A DNA stretch of 64,000 bases from an uncultured Eubacteriales bacterium (GCA_902492015.1 CABUJR010000003.1:1-64000); one strand, 5' to 3'. Shown: positions 46,449 to 57,194, counted from the first letter of the stretch. Numbers and translations: made by a program. Notes: generated by a model not told the origin, from the letters alone.

Positions 46449-46587
46449 ATAAAACCTCTTTAAAATAATATATTCAAAGTATATTATATTTTAAAAGCAA
46501 AGTCAAATGCGTAAATATGAATATTTAAAAATAACAAATAGTTGAATTTTATTATAAATTTACTATAAAAATCTATTTTTCTAACAA

Positions 46588-47297
46588 TTATTTAAATAGT
46601 CCATTATTCCGAATATAAATACTCCAAGCTATTTCATCTTGATATGAATCTGTCTGAAGTAATTTATTTTCTTCTGCATTAGATAAAAAACCACATTCAA
46701 TTAATACAAGTGGAATTTCAACATGTTTTGTTAAATAAATATTTGAGATAGATTTTATGGTTCTTGTATTTTCTTTTTTTATAAAATAATTAAGACTTGT
46801 TTGTATATTTTCAGCAACTTTTTTACTTTCTTCATCTGAGTTTTTATAAAAAGACTGCCATCCAGAGTATTGTGTTTGCTCTAATTTATTCATGTGAATG
46901 GATACAAATAGTTCTGCATCAGAGTTATTTGCAATATTTACTCGATTTTTCATGTCAGAAATTTTTTTATTTCTGATGGTATCACTATCTGCATCATATA
47001 TTCCATTTTCATCTGAACGAGTTAATAGTACAGTACAATTAGCTGCTTCTAATAAATTTTGAAGTTTTAAAACAATATCAAGATTTATTTCTGATTCTAA
47101 AGCTCCGTCAGCTCCAACAGCTCCGTCCGATCAGGTTTCCCATGACCAGCATCTAAAATAATTGTATGACCAGATACTGGAGTAGAAGAAACTAATTTAA
47201 AATTATCTTTATTTTGAAAGTTTAAACTGTAAAAGAAAATTGAAAAAACTACTAGTATATTTATAAAAATCAGTCTTTTTTTATTTAAAATAATCAT
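46588..47297 (-). pseudogene. cwlD: Frameshifted N-acetylmuramoyl-L-alanine amidase (CwlD-like)
   Basis: Two reverse-strand segments together give one amidase_3-type enzyme. The first (47297-47097) has a membrane anchor and TIILDAGHGKPD, then runs into a stop. The second continues in another frame from about 47130 (VGADGALESEINLDIVLK) through LFVSIHMN and LIECGFLSN, holding the remaining zinc and catalytic residues. The frames join at 47121-47133, next to two 9-bp repeats (47101-47109, 47119-47127). CwlD trims spore cortex peptidoglycan in spore formers. The lesion may be real, or a one-base sequencing or assembly error. GAGGTAG is the RBS. Confidence 0.85.
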
Positions 47298-47460
47298 AAT
47301 ACTACCTCAAAAAGTATTGTTTTTATAATTTTATTCATTAAAACAAATTTTATAACTCAAAATAAATATATGAGTTTTAAATAAAACTAAAAATTTTTAA
47401 TTAATAAACATTATAAATTAAAACTAAAAATTAAAAGTTTTTCAAAATATAATTTAATAG

Positions 47461-47509
47461 GATAGATATAATTTTGTGCACAAAACTATCTATCGAATAA
47501 ATGTATAAT
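47461..47509 (+). promoter_or_regulatory. Promoter region with palindromic operator-like site before the glucan synthase gene
   Basis: A perfect 14-bp palindrome TTTTGTGCACAAAA (47472-47485) sits inside a larger imperfect inverted repeat (47461-47494, GATAGAT/ATCTATC ends). It lies directly upstream of TATAAT (47504-47509) and covers the -35 area, where no good -35 box is seen, as expected for a regulated promoter. Confidence 0.45.
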
Positions 47510-47557
47510 TCGTAAAAATGTGGCAAAAATAAGATAAAAATGCACAAGGGGAATTTT

Positions 47558-50500
47558 ATGAAAAAGTACAAAAAATTAAATATTAGAGGAACACTTTTAG
47601 ATAGAAATCAGCTATCTAAACATATAGAAAAAACTGCTTCTGAACACAGTATAAAAAGTTTTTCAAATAAGGAAACTTATCCAATACCTAAATTAATGGA
47701 AGATTATAAATTTATCCTTGAAACTTATAATTTACTAAGTAAACATTTGAAATTAGGAATAAAAATTCATGCTGCTGGAGAATGGATATTAGATAATTTT
47801 TATATTATAGAGGAAGCTGTAAAAATAATTCAAAAAGAGCTTTCATTAAAAAAATATAAAAATATGATAGGTCTTTCAAATGAAAGATATTTTGGATTTG
47901 CTAGAAGTTATGTTCTTGCAGAAGAAATTGTTGCTTTTTCAGATTGTAAAATAGATAGGGAATTAATTGATATTGCTCTTAATTCATATCAAAAGAAGAA
48001 ACTTTTGAGTATGGAAGAGCTTTGCAATATTGGAGTATTTCTTAAAATTTCACTTATTTCTAATATTAGAGAATTATGTGAGAAAATATATTCTTCCCAA
48101 ATTCAAAAGTATAAAGCTGAAAGTATTATTGAAAGGGTAATTGAGAACCATAATTATCCGAATTTAAAGTTTATAAATCCAGATAAATATATAAGGATTT
48201 CCGAAGAAAAGTTTAAATATCCTTTTATAGAATATATGTCATATAAATTAAAAAAGTATGGAAAACAAGCTGTAGTTTATCAAGAAGTTCTAGAAAAAGA
48301 AGTTCAAAAGTTAGGTCTTACAATTTCTGAAGTTATACAAAAAGAGCATTTTCATATTGCTAATATAAAAATTACTATGGGAAATTGTATAACAAGTATT
48401 AAAGAAATAAATAGAATAGATTTTTCAGAATTATTTAGTTATATGAATGCTTCTGAAGAAATTTTAAAACTTGATCCTTCTGGTGTTTATGAAAACATGG
48501 AAGAGGAAAGTAAAAGTTATTATAGATCTATAATCGAGAAAATGTCTAAAAAAAGTAAAATATCAGAAATTTATATTGCAGAAAAAATTATAGAGCTTTG
48601 TAAAAAATATGAAAACTCAGAAAAACCAGAGGATTTAAAAAAATCACATGTTGGATATTATTTAATTAAAGATGGAATAAAAGAGCTGAATAAAGTATTG
48701 GAATTAAAATCGCATAAGAAATTAAATTATACACAAAAATCAAAACTTTATATTGCTTTGAATACAATTATACCATTATATTTTTGTTTATTACTTTATA
48801 TTTCTACATGGATTTTTACGAAAGATATTTGGAGTTCTTTAGTTATAAGTGTTTTATCATATATTCCAATATCAGAGATATATTTAAGAATACAAAATTA
48901 CTTAATGGGAAAATTGAAATCTCCAATTATAATTCCTAAAATGAATTATGAAAAAGGTATTCCAGAAGATAAGGCAACATTTGTTGTTATACCAACTATT
49001 TTGAAATCAAAAGAAAAAGTAAAAGAAATGATGGAAAAATTAGAAGTATATTATCTTGCAAATAAATCTGAGAATTTGTATTTTGCCTTATTAGGAGATT
49101 GTTCTGAAGAGGAAACTAAGGTTAAAACTTTTGATGAAGAAGTTATTGAAGCAGGAATTGAATTATGCAGAAAATTGAATGAAAAATATAAAACTGAAAA
49201 ATTTAGTAAATTTCATTTTTTATATAGAGAAAGATTATGGAATGAGTGTGAAAGCTCTTATATAGGTTGGGAAAGGAAAAGGGGACTTTTATATACATTT
49301 AATAGATATATAAAAAACAAACAAGAAAATAACTTTTTGCAAAATACAATAGAGCAAGAAAAAGACAAATTACCTAATATAAGATATATAATTACATTAG
49401 ATAGTGATACTAATTTAAATTTAGAAACAGCATCCAAATTAGTTGGTGCAATGGGACATATCTTGAATAAACCAATTATTCAAAACTATAAGGTAATAGA
49501 TGGATATGGAATTATGCAACCAAGAATTGGAATGGATTTATCTCTTTCACAAAAAACTCTTTTTGTAGAACTATTTAGTATGAAAGGTGGAGTTGATTGC
49601 TATACAAATGCAATTTCAGATATATATCAAGACTATTTTGATGAAGGAATTTTTACTGGAAAAGGTATTTATGATGTAGATGTATATAACGAGATTTTAC
49701 AAAATGAATTTCCAGAAAATACAGTTTTAAGTCATGATTTACTTGAAGGAAATTTTTTAAGATGTGGACTACTTACAGATGTAATGTTGCTTGATGGATA
49801 TCCTTTAAGATATATTCCATATATTTTGAGAAATCATAGATGGATAAGAGGAGATTGGCAAATAATTAGATGGCTAAAAAATAGTAGGTTAAATGAGATT
49901 TCAAAATTTAAAATCTATGATAATTTAAGAAGAAGTCTACTACCAATCTTTTCTTTTATATTGATACTATTAACAGGCTTTAATATTTTTAAAAATAATT
50001 ATTTAAAGGTTTTATTTTATTTGATTTCTTTTATAAGCATAGTAATACCGTTTTTATTAGATATTATAAATTACATCATTTTTAAAGAGAGTAATATTAC
50101 AGGAGCTGTTTATGCTTATAAGAAATTTTCTAAAGAATTAAATAGCATAAAAATAAGTTTTTGTCGAGTTTTGCTTCAAATAAGTTTTTTACCTTATGAA
50201 ATGATGAAAAATCTTGATAGCATTGTTAAAAGCTTATATAGGATGAAAAAAAAGGTAAAACTACTTGAATGGGTAACAGCAGAAGATGGTGAAAAAAATT
50301 CTAAAAGTGACTTACAATCTTATATAAAAGAAATGTATATAAATTTTATTTTTGGAGTTTTATTTTTGTTTTTACCTGGTGTAATTACTAAAATAATTGG
50401 TTTTTTATGGATTATTGGACCTATTATTGCTTGGTATATAAGTTTAGATTCTGGTAAAGAAATAGAAATTTTAGATAAAGATAAAAGATATTTAAATGAA

Positions 50501-53500
50501 ATAGGTAAAAGAACATGGTCTTTTTTTGAAGATTATATTAATGAGGAAAATCATTATTTAATGCCAGATAATTTCCAAGAGGACAGAAAAAATAAAATAG
50601 TACGAAGAACATCATCTACAAATATTGGTTTAGAGTTACTTGCAATAATTTCTGCTTATGATTTAGGATATATAAATTTTAAAAAGACAACAGAATATTT
50701 AAGTAAAGTTTTAAGTACAGTTGTAGGACTTAGTAAATGGAATGGTCATTTATATAATTGGTATAATACAGAAACTTTACTTCCATTGATTCCAAGATAT
50801 ATTTCAACAGTAGATAGTGGCAATTTTATTGGATATTTATATATTGTAAAAACATTTCTTTATGAAAACAGAAATAGAAGTGACTTAGAAAACTTGATAA
50901 ATATTGTTGATGAACTAATTAATAATACAGATTTTTCTAAATTATATAGTGAGAAAAATAAGTTATTTTCTATTGGATATAACTTAGAAGAAAATAAATT
51001 ATCAGATTCATATTATGATTTTATAGCTTCTGAAGCAAGACAAGCGAGTCTTGTTGCTATTGCAAAAGGAGATGTTTCTGTAAAACATTGGAACAATTTA
51101 AGTAGAACACTTACCAGTTTGAATGGTTATAAAGGTTTGGTTTCTTGGACAGGAACGGCTTTTGAATATTTAATGCCAAATATTAATTTTAAAAGGTATA
51201 AAGGTAGTTTAATTGATGAAGCAAGCAAGTTTGCAATTATGAGTCAAATTGAATATTGTAAAAAATTAGGTGTTCCTTGGGGAATATCAGAAGCAGCATT
51301 TAATCTTAAAGATTTAAATAGTAATTATCAATACAAGGCATTTGGTATTCCTTGGCTTGGATTAAAAAGAGGATTAGAAGAAGATACAGTTGTTTCACCT
51401 TATAGTACTTTTTTATCTTTAGAAGATGAACTAGAAAATGGAATAAAAAATTTAAAAGATTTAGAAAATGATGGTGGACTTGGAAAATATGGATTTTATG
51501 AATCTATAGATTATACTCCTTCAAGAGTAAAAAATAGAAAAGCTGTTGTAAAAACTTATATGGCTCATCATCAAGGTTTAATTTTACTTTCTATTAATAA
51601 TGTGTTAAATAAAAATATCCTAAGAACAAGATTTAATAAAAATCCTGAGATTGAAGCAGTAGATATATTACTTCAAGAGAGAATGCCAATTCAAATGATA
51701 ATTACAAAAGAGAAGAAAGAAAAAATTACTAAAAATAAAAATGTAACAACAAGTGCTTATGTAGAAAGAGTAATTGAAAGTCCAAATAAAAAATATAGAA
51801 ATATTAATGTAGTTTCAAATGAAAAATATAAAATAAAAATTGATGATTTTGGTGATAGTAGTAGCGAATTTGAAGATGTAATGGTAAATAATTATAAAGA
51901 AACTTCTGAACTAAAGCAAAGAATTAATATGTATATAAGAAATGTAAAAACAAAGAAAATAATAGATACAAAAGAAAATGTGAAAGTAGTTTTTGCGCCA
52001 GATAAATCAAGATTTCTAAAACAAGAAAATAATTTGAAAATTGAAGAAATAATAAGTTTAGACCCTAATAAGCCAATAGAAATAAGAAGATTAGAAATTG
52101 AAAATATAGGAAATTCAGATGAAGTTCTAGAAATAATAACTGATTTTGAACCATCACTTTCAAAAAAATTAGATGAGTATTCTCATCCTGCTTTTAATAA
52201 ATTATTTATGAAAATGGATGAAATAAATGAAAATATAATTTTTGAAAAGAAAGACAGAAATTTAATAAATAATAAATATTTAGCTACAACTTTATACACA
52301 GAAAATGAACAACTTGTGGATTTCGAATACGAAATCGATAAAGAAAAATATTTAGGAAGAGAAAATTTAGGAATTTCTAATATGATAAAATTTCAAAAGT
52401 CATTTTCAAAAGAAACGGTTCAAGTAACAGATCCTATTATTGCAATGAAAAGAACAATAAAAATAAGAGCAAGAGAAATTGCGAGTATAAATCTTTTAAT
52501 TTCTGTTTCTAATGATAAAACAGAAGCAATAGAAAATTTGGAAAATGTAAAGAGTGAAGAAGAAATAATAAGAATATTAAATATTGCGAGGGCAAGAAGT
52601 GAAGAAGAAAGTAAATATTTACAAGTTGATGGAAATAAAATAGATTTATATGTAAGATTTTTAAAATATATATTAAGATTAAATCAATTTAAAAATAATA
52701 AAAAAATAGAACATGCGCAAATAGATAGTTTATGGAAATATGGAATTTCTGGAGATAGTCCTATTTTACTTGTGAAAATAAAAAATATTGAAGATATATA
52801 TGTTATAGAAGAAATAATAAATGCTTTTGAATATTTTAGAGCCAAAAATATATTTATGGATTTAGTAATATTAAATCAGGAGATTGATGTATATGAAAGA
52901 TTTGTAAAAGAAAATATAAATGAGGTAATATATAATAAACAACTTGCATACTTGAAAGATACAAGAAATGGAATTTTTATTTTAAATAAAGATGAGATTT
53001 TAAAAGAAGATTTAGATGTAATAGAATTCAAGGCGAGAATTGTTATAAATGCTTCAAATGGTGGAATAGAAACTCATGTAAAAGAATTAGAAGAAAATGA
53101 ATTAAAGGAAGAAAATATAAAAAGAGAAAAAAATACAAATTTGAATCTGGAATTATATCCATTAAAAAAAGAAAAACTATTATATGATAATTCTTATGGC
53201 GGTTTTAAAAAAGATGGCAATGAGTATTTTATTTATAAAAATTATGAAAATAAATTACCATCAGTTTGGTGTAATGTGCTTGCAAATAATTTTTTTGGAA
53301 CTATAGTAACAGATAATTTAGGAGGATATACTTGGAGCAAAAATAGTAGGCTAAATAGATTAACAGCATGGAATAATGATAGAGTTATTGATTTTCCTTC
53401 AGAAATTTTTTATTTGAAAGATGAGAATAATAAATTAATTTGGACATTAAATTCTGGTGTTATTCCAAATAAGAATTATTATTATGTAACTCATGGTTTT

Positions 53501-55564
53501 GGATATACAAAACTAAAAAATTTAAATGATAACTTAAACCAGGAATTAGATGTATTTATACCAAATGAAGAAAGTGCAAAAATATATAAAATAAGATTGA
53601 AAAATCTAATAAATGAAGAAAGAAAAATAAAATTAGTTTTATATGTAAAAACTGTACTTGGAGAAGATGAGTTCTTCAGTAATGGAAATTTATTTGTGGA
53701 AAGAAAAGAAGATTTTCTAATAGTAAAAAATGTATTTAAAGAAGAAAATTTTAAAAATAAAATAATGTATATTACAAGTAATTTAAAAATAAATACTTTT
53801 ACAGGAGAAAAAGAAAATTTCTTTGGAAATGGAGATGTTTTAGATCCTGATAGCTTATATAAACCTTTAAATAATTCTAGTGGAATTGGAAAAGACTCTT
53901 GTGTAGGAATTGAATTTAATATAAGACTAGACAAATTTGAGGATAAAATTTTTAATATAATAATTGGTGAGGCAAATGATATTGAAGAAATAAAAACTAT
54001 TAAAGAAAAATATGAAGATAATATTAAGATAGATGAAGAATATGATAATACTAAAAATAAATGGAATGATATTTTAAATACAATTACAATAAAAACACCT
54101 AGTGAAAGCTTGAATATAATGATGAATGGTTGGCTAGTATATCAAACTTTAAGTAGTAGATTATTAGGAAAAACAGGGTATTATCAATCAGGTGGAGCTT
54201 TTGGATTTAGAGATCAACTTCAAGATACAATAGGAATTAGATATATAAACTCAAAATATTTAAAAGAACAAATTATAAATTGTGCAAGACACCAATTTAT
54301 TGAAGGAGATGTTTTGCACTGGTGGCATAATGAGACCAAAAGAGGTATAAGAACAAGATTTTCAGATGATTTATTATGGCTTGTTTATGGATTAGTAGAG
54401 TATGTTAAGATTGAAGGAGATTATAGTATTTTAGATGAAGAAATTGAATATTTGAATGGTGAGAAATTAAAAGAAGGTGAAGATGAAAGGTATAATTTAT
54501 TTCATGGTGGAAACCAAAAAGAAAGCTTATTTAATCATTGTATAAGAGCAATAGAACATGTAATATCAAAAGGAATAGATCCATTTCCTAAAATTGGTTC
54601 AGGTGATTGGAATGATGGATTTAACAAAATTGGTCCAAAAGGAAAAGGAGAGAGCATTTGGCTTGGATTTTTCTTATATGATATTTTAAATAAATTTGTA
54701 AAATTATGTGAGCATAAAAAAAGAGAAGACTTAGTAAAAAGATATACTGAATATAAGGAAAAATTAAAAAGAAATCTAAATACTAAAGGTTGGGATGGTA
54801 GATGGTTTAAAAGAGCTATAACAGATGATGGTGTAGAAATTGGAAGTATAAATTCAGAAGAATGCAGAATTGATAGCATTTCTCAAAGTTGGGCTATAAT
54901 GTCTGATGCAGGAGATAATGATAAAAAATTTATTGCCATTCAAGAAGCTGAAAATTATTTAATAGATAAAGAAAATAAAATAATAAAATTATTTGATCCT
55001 CCTTTTGAAAAGTCAAGTATAAATCCAGGATATATTAAATCATATCCACCTGGAATCAGAGAAAATGGAGGACAATATACTCATAGTGCATGTTGGTTTT
55101 TAATTGCAGAGGCGATACTTGGTTTTGGAGATAAAGCTTTGGAAATTGCAGAAATGATAAACCCTATCGAACATTCTAAAAATAAAGAAGAAGCTAAAAA
55201 ATTTAAGATTGAACCTTATGTGTTAGAAGCAGATTTATATACTAATAAAGATTTGACAGGAAGAGGAGGATGGAACTGGTATACAGGTTCTAGTAGTTGG
55301 TATTATAAAGCAATTTTAGAATATGTTTTAGGGTTAAAAATAGAAGAAGGTTATTTAAAAATAAATCCGTGTATTTCTAAAGAATGGAAAGAATATGAGA
55401 TACAATATAAATATAAAACAAGTTTATATAAAATAAAAGTAAAAAATAATAATGGAAAAAATACGGGAGTTGAAAAGTTTGTATTAAATGGAGAAGAAAT
55501 AAAAGAAAAAAGAGTACTACTTCAAGATAATTGTAAAATTTACAATATTGAAATTTTTATGTAA
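47558..55564 (+). CDS. Cyclic beta-1,2-glucan synthase-like protein (GT84 plus GH94 type)
   Basis: A 2668-residue protein. Residues ~400-450 and ~815-1000 hold membrane helices around a GT84-type glucosyltransferase domain (LDSDTNLNLETASKLVGAMG near residue 620; later GNFLRCGLLTD and RNHRWIRGDWQ). A glucoamylase-like segment follows (~residues 1000-1380, FGIPWLGLKRGLEED, MAHHQGLILLS). The C-terminal ~850 residues form a GH94-type phosphorylase (YQSGGAFGFRDQLQDT, GDVLHWWHNE, GSGDWNDGFN, GRGGWNWYTGSSSWYY). NdvB/ChvB proteins share this layout and make cyclic beta-1,2-glucan. The start ATG 47558 is chosen over 47540, because AAGGGGA precedes it. Confidence 0.85.
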   Translation: MKKYKKLNIRGTLLDRNQLSKHIEKTASEHSIKSFSNKETYPIPKLMEDYKFILETYNLLSKHLKLGIKIHAAGEWILDNFYIIEEAVKIIQKELSLKKYKNMIGLSNERYFGFARSYVLAEEIVAFSDCKIDRELIDIALNSYQKKKLLSMEELCNIGVFLKISLISNIRELCEKIYSSQIQKYKAESIIERVIENHNYPNLKFINPDKYIRISEEKFKYPFIEYMSYKLKKYGKQAVVYQEVLEKEVQKLGLTISEVIQKEHFHIANIKITMGNCITSIKEINRIDFSELFSYMNASEEILKLDPSGVYENMEEESKSYYRSIIEKMSKKSKISEIYIAEKIIELCKKYENSEKPEDLKKSHVGYYLIKDGIKELNKVLELKSHKKLNYTQKSKLYIALNTIIPLYFCLLLYISTWIFTKDIWSSLVISVLSYIPISEIYLRIQNYLMGKLKSPIIIPKMNYEKGIPEDKATFVVIPTILKSKEKVKEMMEKLEVYYLANKSENLYFALLGDCSEEETKVKTFDEEVIEAGIELCRKLNEKYKTEKFSKFHFLYRERLWNECESSYIGWERKRGLLYTFNRYIKNKQENNFLQNTIEQEKDKLPNIRYIITLDSDTNLNLETASKLVGAMGHILNKPIIQNYKVIDGYGIMQPRIGMDLSLSQKTLFVELFSMKGGVDCYTNAISDIYQDYFDEGIFTGKGIYDVDVYNEILQNEFPENTVLSHDLLEGNFLRCGLLTDVMLLDGYPLRYIPYILRNHRWIRGDWQIIRWLKNSRLNEISKFKIYDNLRRSLLPIFSFILILLTGFNIFKNNYLKVLFYLISFISIVIPFLLDIINYIIFKESNITGAVYAYKKFSKELNSIKISFCRVLLQISFLPYEMMKNLDSIVKSLYRMKKKVKLLEWVTAEDGEKNSKSDLQSYIKEMYINFIFGVLFLFLPGVITKIIGFLWIIGPIIAWYISLDSGKEIEILDKDKRYLNEIGKRTWSFFEDYINEENHYLMPDNFQEDRKNKIVRRTSSTNIGLELLAIISAYDLGYINFKKTTEYLSKVLSTVVGLSKWNGHLYNWYNTETLLPLIPRYISTVDSGNFIGYLYIVKTFLYENRNRSDLENLINIVDELINNTDFSKLYSEKNKLFSIGYNLEENKLSDSYYDFIASEARQASLVAIAKGDVSVKHWNNLSRTLTSLNGYKGLVSWTGTAFEYLMPNINFKRYKGSLIDEASKFAIMSQIEYCKKLGVPWGISEAAFNLKDLNSNYQYKAFGIPWLGLKRGLEEDTVVSPYSTFLSLEDELENGIKNLKDLENDGGLGKYGFYESIDYTPSRVKNRKAVVKTYMAHHQGLILLSINNVLNKNILRTRFNKNPEIEAVDILLQERMPIQMIITKEKKEKITKNKNVTTSAYVERVIESPNKKYRNINVVSNEKYKIKIDDFGDSSSEFEDVMVNNYKETSELKQRINMYIRNVKTKKIIDTKENVKVVFAPDKSRFLKQENNLKIEEIISLDPNKPIEIRRLEIENIGNSDEVLEIITDFEPSLSKKLDEYSHPAFNKLFMKMDEINENIIFEKKDRNLINNKYLATTLYTENEQLVDFEYEIDKEKYLGRENLGISNMIKFQKSFSKETVQVTDPIIAMKRTIKIRAREIASINLLISVSNDKTEAIENLENVKSEEEIIRILNIARARSEEESKYLQVDGNKIDLYVRFLKYILRLNQFKNNKKIEHAQIDSLWKYGISGDSPILLVKIKNIEDIYVIEEIINAFEYFRAKNIFMDLVILNQEIDVYERFVKENINEVIYNKQLAYLKDTRNGIFILNKDEILKEDLDVIEFKARIVINASNGGIETHVKELEENELKEENIKREKNTNLNLELYPLKKEKLLYDNSYGGFKKDGNEYFIYKNYENKLPSVWCNVLANNFFGTIVTDNLGGYTWSKNSRLNRLTAWNNDRVIDFPSEIFYLKDENNKLIWTLNSGVIPNKNYYYVTHGFGYTKLKNLNDNLNQELDVFIPNEESAKIYKIRLKNLINEERKIKLVLYVKTVLGEDEFFSNGNLFVERKEDFLIVKNVFKEENFKNKIMYITSNLKINTFTGEKENFFGNGDVLDPDSLYKPLNNSSGIGKDSCVGIEFNIRLDKFEDKIFNIIIGEANDIEEIKTIKEKYEDNIKIDEEYDNTKNKWNDILNTITIKTPSESLNIMMNGWLVYQTLSSRLLGKTGYYQSGGAFGFRDQLQDTIGIRYINSKYLKEQIINCARHQFIEGDVLHWWHNETKRGIRTRFSDDLLWLVYGLVEYVKIEGDYSILDEEIEYLNGEKLKEGEDERYNLFHGGNQKESLFNHCIRAIEHVISKGIDPFPKIGSGDWNDGFNKIGPKGKGESIWLGFFLYDILNKFVKLCEHKKREDLVKRYTEYKEKLKRNLNTKGWDGRWFKRAITDDGVEIGSINSEECRIDSISQSWAIMSDAGDNDKKFIAIQEAENYLIDKENKIIKLFDPPFEKSSINPGYIKSYPPGIRENGGQYTHSACWFLIAEAILGFGDKALEIAEMINPIEHSKNKEEAKKFKIEPYVLEADLYTNKDLTGRGGWNWYTGSSSWYYKAILEYVLGLKIEEGYLKINPCISKEWKEYEIQYKYKTSLYKIKVKNNNGKNTGVEKFVLNGEEIKEKRVLLQDNCKIYNIEIFM

Positions 55565-55599
55565 TTTAAAAAACTTCTTGTAATAATTTTGAAAAAAAC

Positions 55600-55628
55600 T
55601 TGTATTAAATTGTTAAATATGATATAAA
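55600..55628 (+). promoter_or_regulatory. Promoter of the response regulator gene with possible Pho-like repeats
   Basis: TTGTAT (55600-55605), 17-nt spacer, TATAAA (55623-55628). TTGTAA (55578) and TTGTTA (55610) are similar words on the same strand, 22 and 10 nt from the -35 box, resembling direct repeats bound by OmpR/PhoB-type regulators. Confidence 0.5.
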
Positions 55629-55672
55629 GAATAAGAGCTTATAATAATTTCTTTTAGAAAGGCGGTAGTTTT

Positions 55673-56425
55673 GTGGAAGAAATAGTTGAAAAAGATAAAA
55701 AAACTATATTAGTAGTTGATGATGAAAAAAGTATAATGGAGTTATTAGTATTTAACTTACAAAAGGAAGGATATAATACTTTAGAAGCTTATGATGGAGT
55801 TACTGCTGTAGAAATGGCTATGAATGAAAAGCCAGATCTAATTTTGTTAGATGTAATGATACCAAAATTAGATGGAATATCTGTATGTAAGAAAATAAGA
55901 TATGCTTTGAATATCTCAAACATTCCAATTTTAATGATTTCTGCAAAAGATACAGAATCTGATAAAATAGTTGGATTAGAAATGGGTGCAGATGATTATA
56001 TTACAAAGCCATTTCAAATAAGAGAAGTTATGGCTAGAATTAAAGCTAACCTAAGAAAAGCAGAATTAAATTCTAATATGGATAGTATGAATTCACAAAA
56101 AAATGAAGATAAAGATGATATAATAAAAGTTGGCGATTTAACTTTAGATTTAAAGAAAATAGAAGCTAGAGTAAAAGGTGAAGTTATTAATTTAACTAAA
56201 AAGGAATTTGATGTTTTAAAATATCTAGCAAGTCAACCAGGACAAGTTGTAACAAGAGAAATGTTATTAAGAGAAGTTTGGGAATATGAAGAATATGTTG
56301 GTGCAATAAGAACAATAGATGTTACAATGAATAGAATTAGAGATAAAATTGAAAAAGATAAGGCTAATCCTAAAATCCTTATAACTAAAAGAGGAGTAGG
56401 ATATTATGTAACAGATAAAAATTAG
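55673..56425 (+). CDS. OmpR/PhoB-family response regulator
   Basis: A 250-residue regulator from GTG 55673 (AAAGGCGG RBS). The receiver domain has VVDDEKS and the phospho-acceptor D60 in LILLDVMIPK, then ISAKDTESDK and the ITKPFQ lysine. The C-terminal winged helix has LTKKEFDVLKYLA and RTIDVTMNRIRDKIE. It most resembles PhoP/WalR-type regulators. The likely partner kinase lies at 57327, separated by a NUDIX gene, which is unusual for this pair type. Confidence 0.9.
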   Translation: MEEIVEKDKKTILVVDDEKSIMELLVFNLQKEGYNTLEAYDGVTAVEMAMNEKPDLILLDVMIPKLDGISVCKKIRYALNISNIPILMISAKDTESDKIVGLEMGADDYITKPFQIREVMARIKANLRKAELNSNMDSMNSQKNEDKDDIIKVGDLTLDLKKIEARVKGEVINLTKKEFDVLKYLASQPGQVVTREMLLREVWEYEEYVGAIRTIDVTMNRIRDKIEKDKANPKILITKRGVGYYVTDKN

Positions 56426-56430
56426 AGATT

Positions 56431-56466
56431 AACTAGATACTTAAAATTTAAGTATCTAGTTTTTTG
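56431..56466 (+). terminator. Terminator after the response regulator
   Basis: About 14 bp of perfect inverted repeat (56431-56444 with 56448-56461) followed by TTTTTG. Confidence 0.85.
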
Positions 56467-56547
56467 TATTATAATAGTAAAAGTATTTTATGTTTGCTGT
56501 AAAAAGAAAGTAATAGAAAATTTATATAATTAATTAAGGAGGAAAAA

Positions 56548-57099
56548 ATGGAGTATGTAGATGTTTATAATAGATTAGGAGAAAAGACAGGAGAAGTAGT
56601 TCCCAAAATTAAAGCTCATCAACTTGGTTTATATCATAAAGCAGTTCATGTTTGGATTGTAAATAAAAATGGAGAACTTTTAGTTCAAAGAAGAAATTAT
56701 AATAAAAAAGTATTTCCAAATATGTTAGATATATCTTTTGCAGGACATATAAGTAGTGGAGAAACAAGTATAGAGGCATTGTATAGAGAAGCAAAAGAAG
56801 AACTAGGAATAGATATAAATTTAGATTACTTGAGTTATTTATTTTCCTATAGAAAAGAATTCGTAATAGTTCCAGGAGAATATTTTGAAAATGAAATAAA
56901 TGATGTGTATTTATATGAAAAAGATATAAAAATTGAAGACTGTAAGTTTGAGGATAATGAGGTTTCAGAAGTAAAATATATAGATTTTAGAAAATTAGAA
57001 AAGATGTGGAAAGAAAAAAATCCAGAATTAATAGACCATGAAGTACACTTAGCAGGCTTGTTTTATATTTTACATGAAAAATTTGATAGTAAAAATTAA
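56548..57099 (+). CDS. NUDIX hydrolase (IPP isomerase-like subgroup)
   Basis: A 183-residue protein with a complete Nudix box near residues 71-93 (GHISSGETSIEALYREAKEELGI region: G, E, REAKEE, G). The N-terminal VDVYNRLGEKTGEVV and LGLYHKAVHVWIVN match the group annotated as IPP isomerase-like NUDIX hydrolases. It cleaves a nucleoside-diphosphate-linked compound of unknown identity. The RBS is AAGGAGG. It sits alone between the two-component genes, closed by its own terminator. Confidence 0.88.
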   Translation: MEYVDVYNRLGEKTGEVVPKIKAHQLGLYHKAVHVWIVNKNGELLVQRRNYNKKVFPNMLDISFAGHISSGETSIEALYREAKEELGIDINLDYLSYLFSYRKEFVIVPGEYFENEINDVYLYEKDIKIEDCKFEDNEVSEVKYIDFRKLEKMWKEKNPELIDHEVHLAGLFYILHEKFDSKN

Positions 57100-57146
57100 A
57101 TTAATATAAAAATATTTTATATTAAAATTATTACATTTTTAAATAT

Positions 57147-57194
57147 ATGGAGGATTTTAACAAAGTATATCTTTGATAAAATCGTCCATTTTGT
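57147..57194 (+). terminator. Terminator after the NUDIX gene
   Basis: Arms 57147-57166 and 57170-57189 pair over about 20 bp with two mismatches, followed by TTTTGTT. Confidence 0.7.

Noticed and set aside
46588..46953. Second half of the amidase as an independent gene
   Set aside because: It lacks the N-terminal zinc ligand motif, which is just upstream in another frame; a frameshifted single gene explains both.
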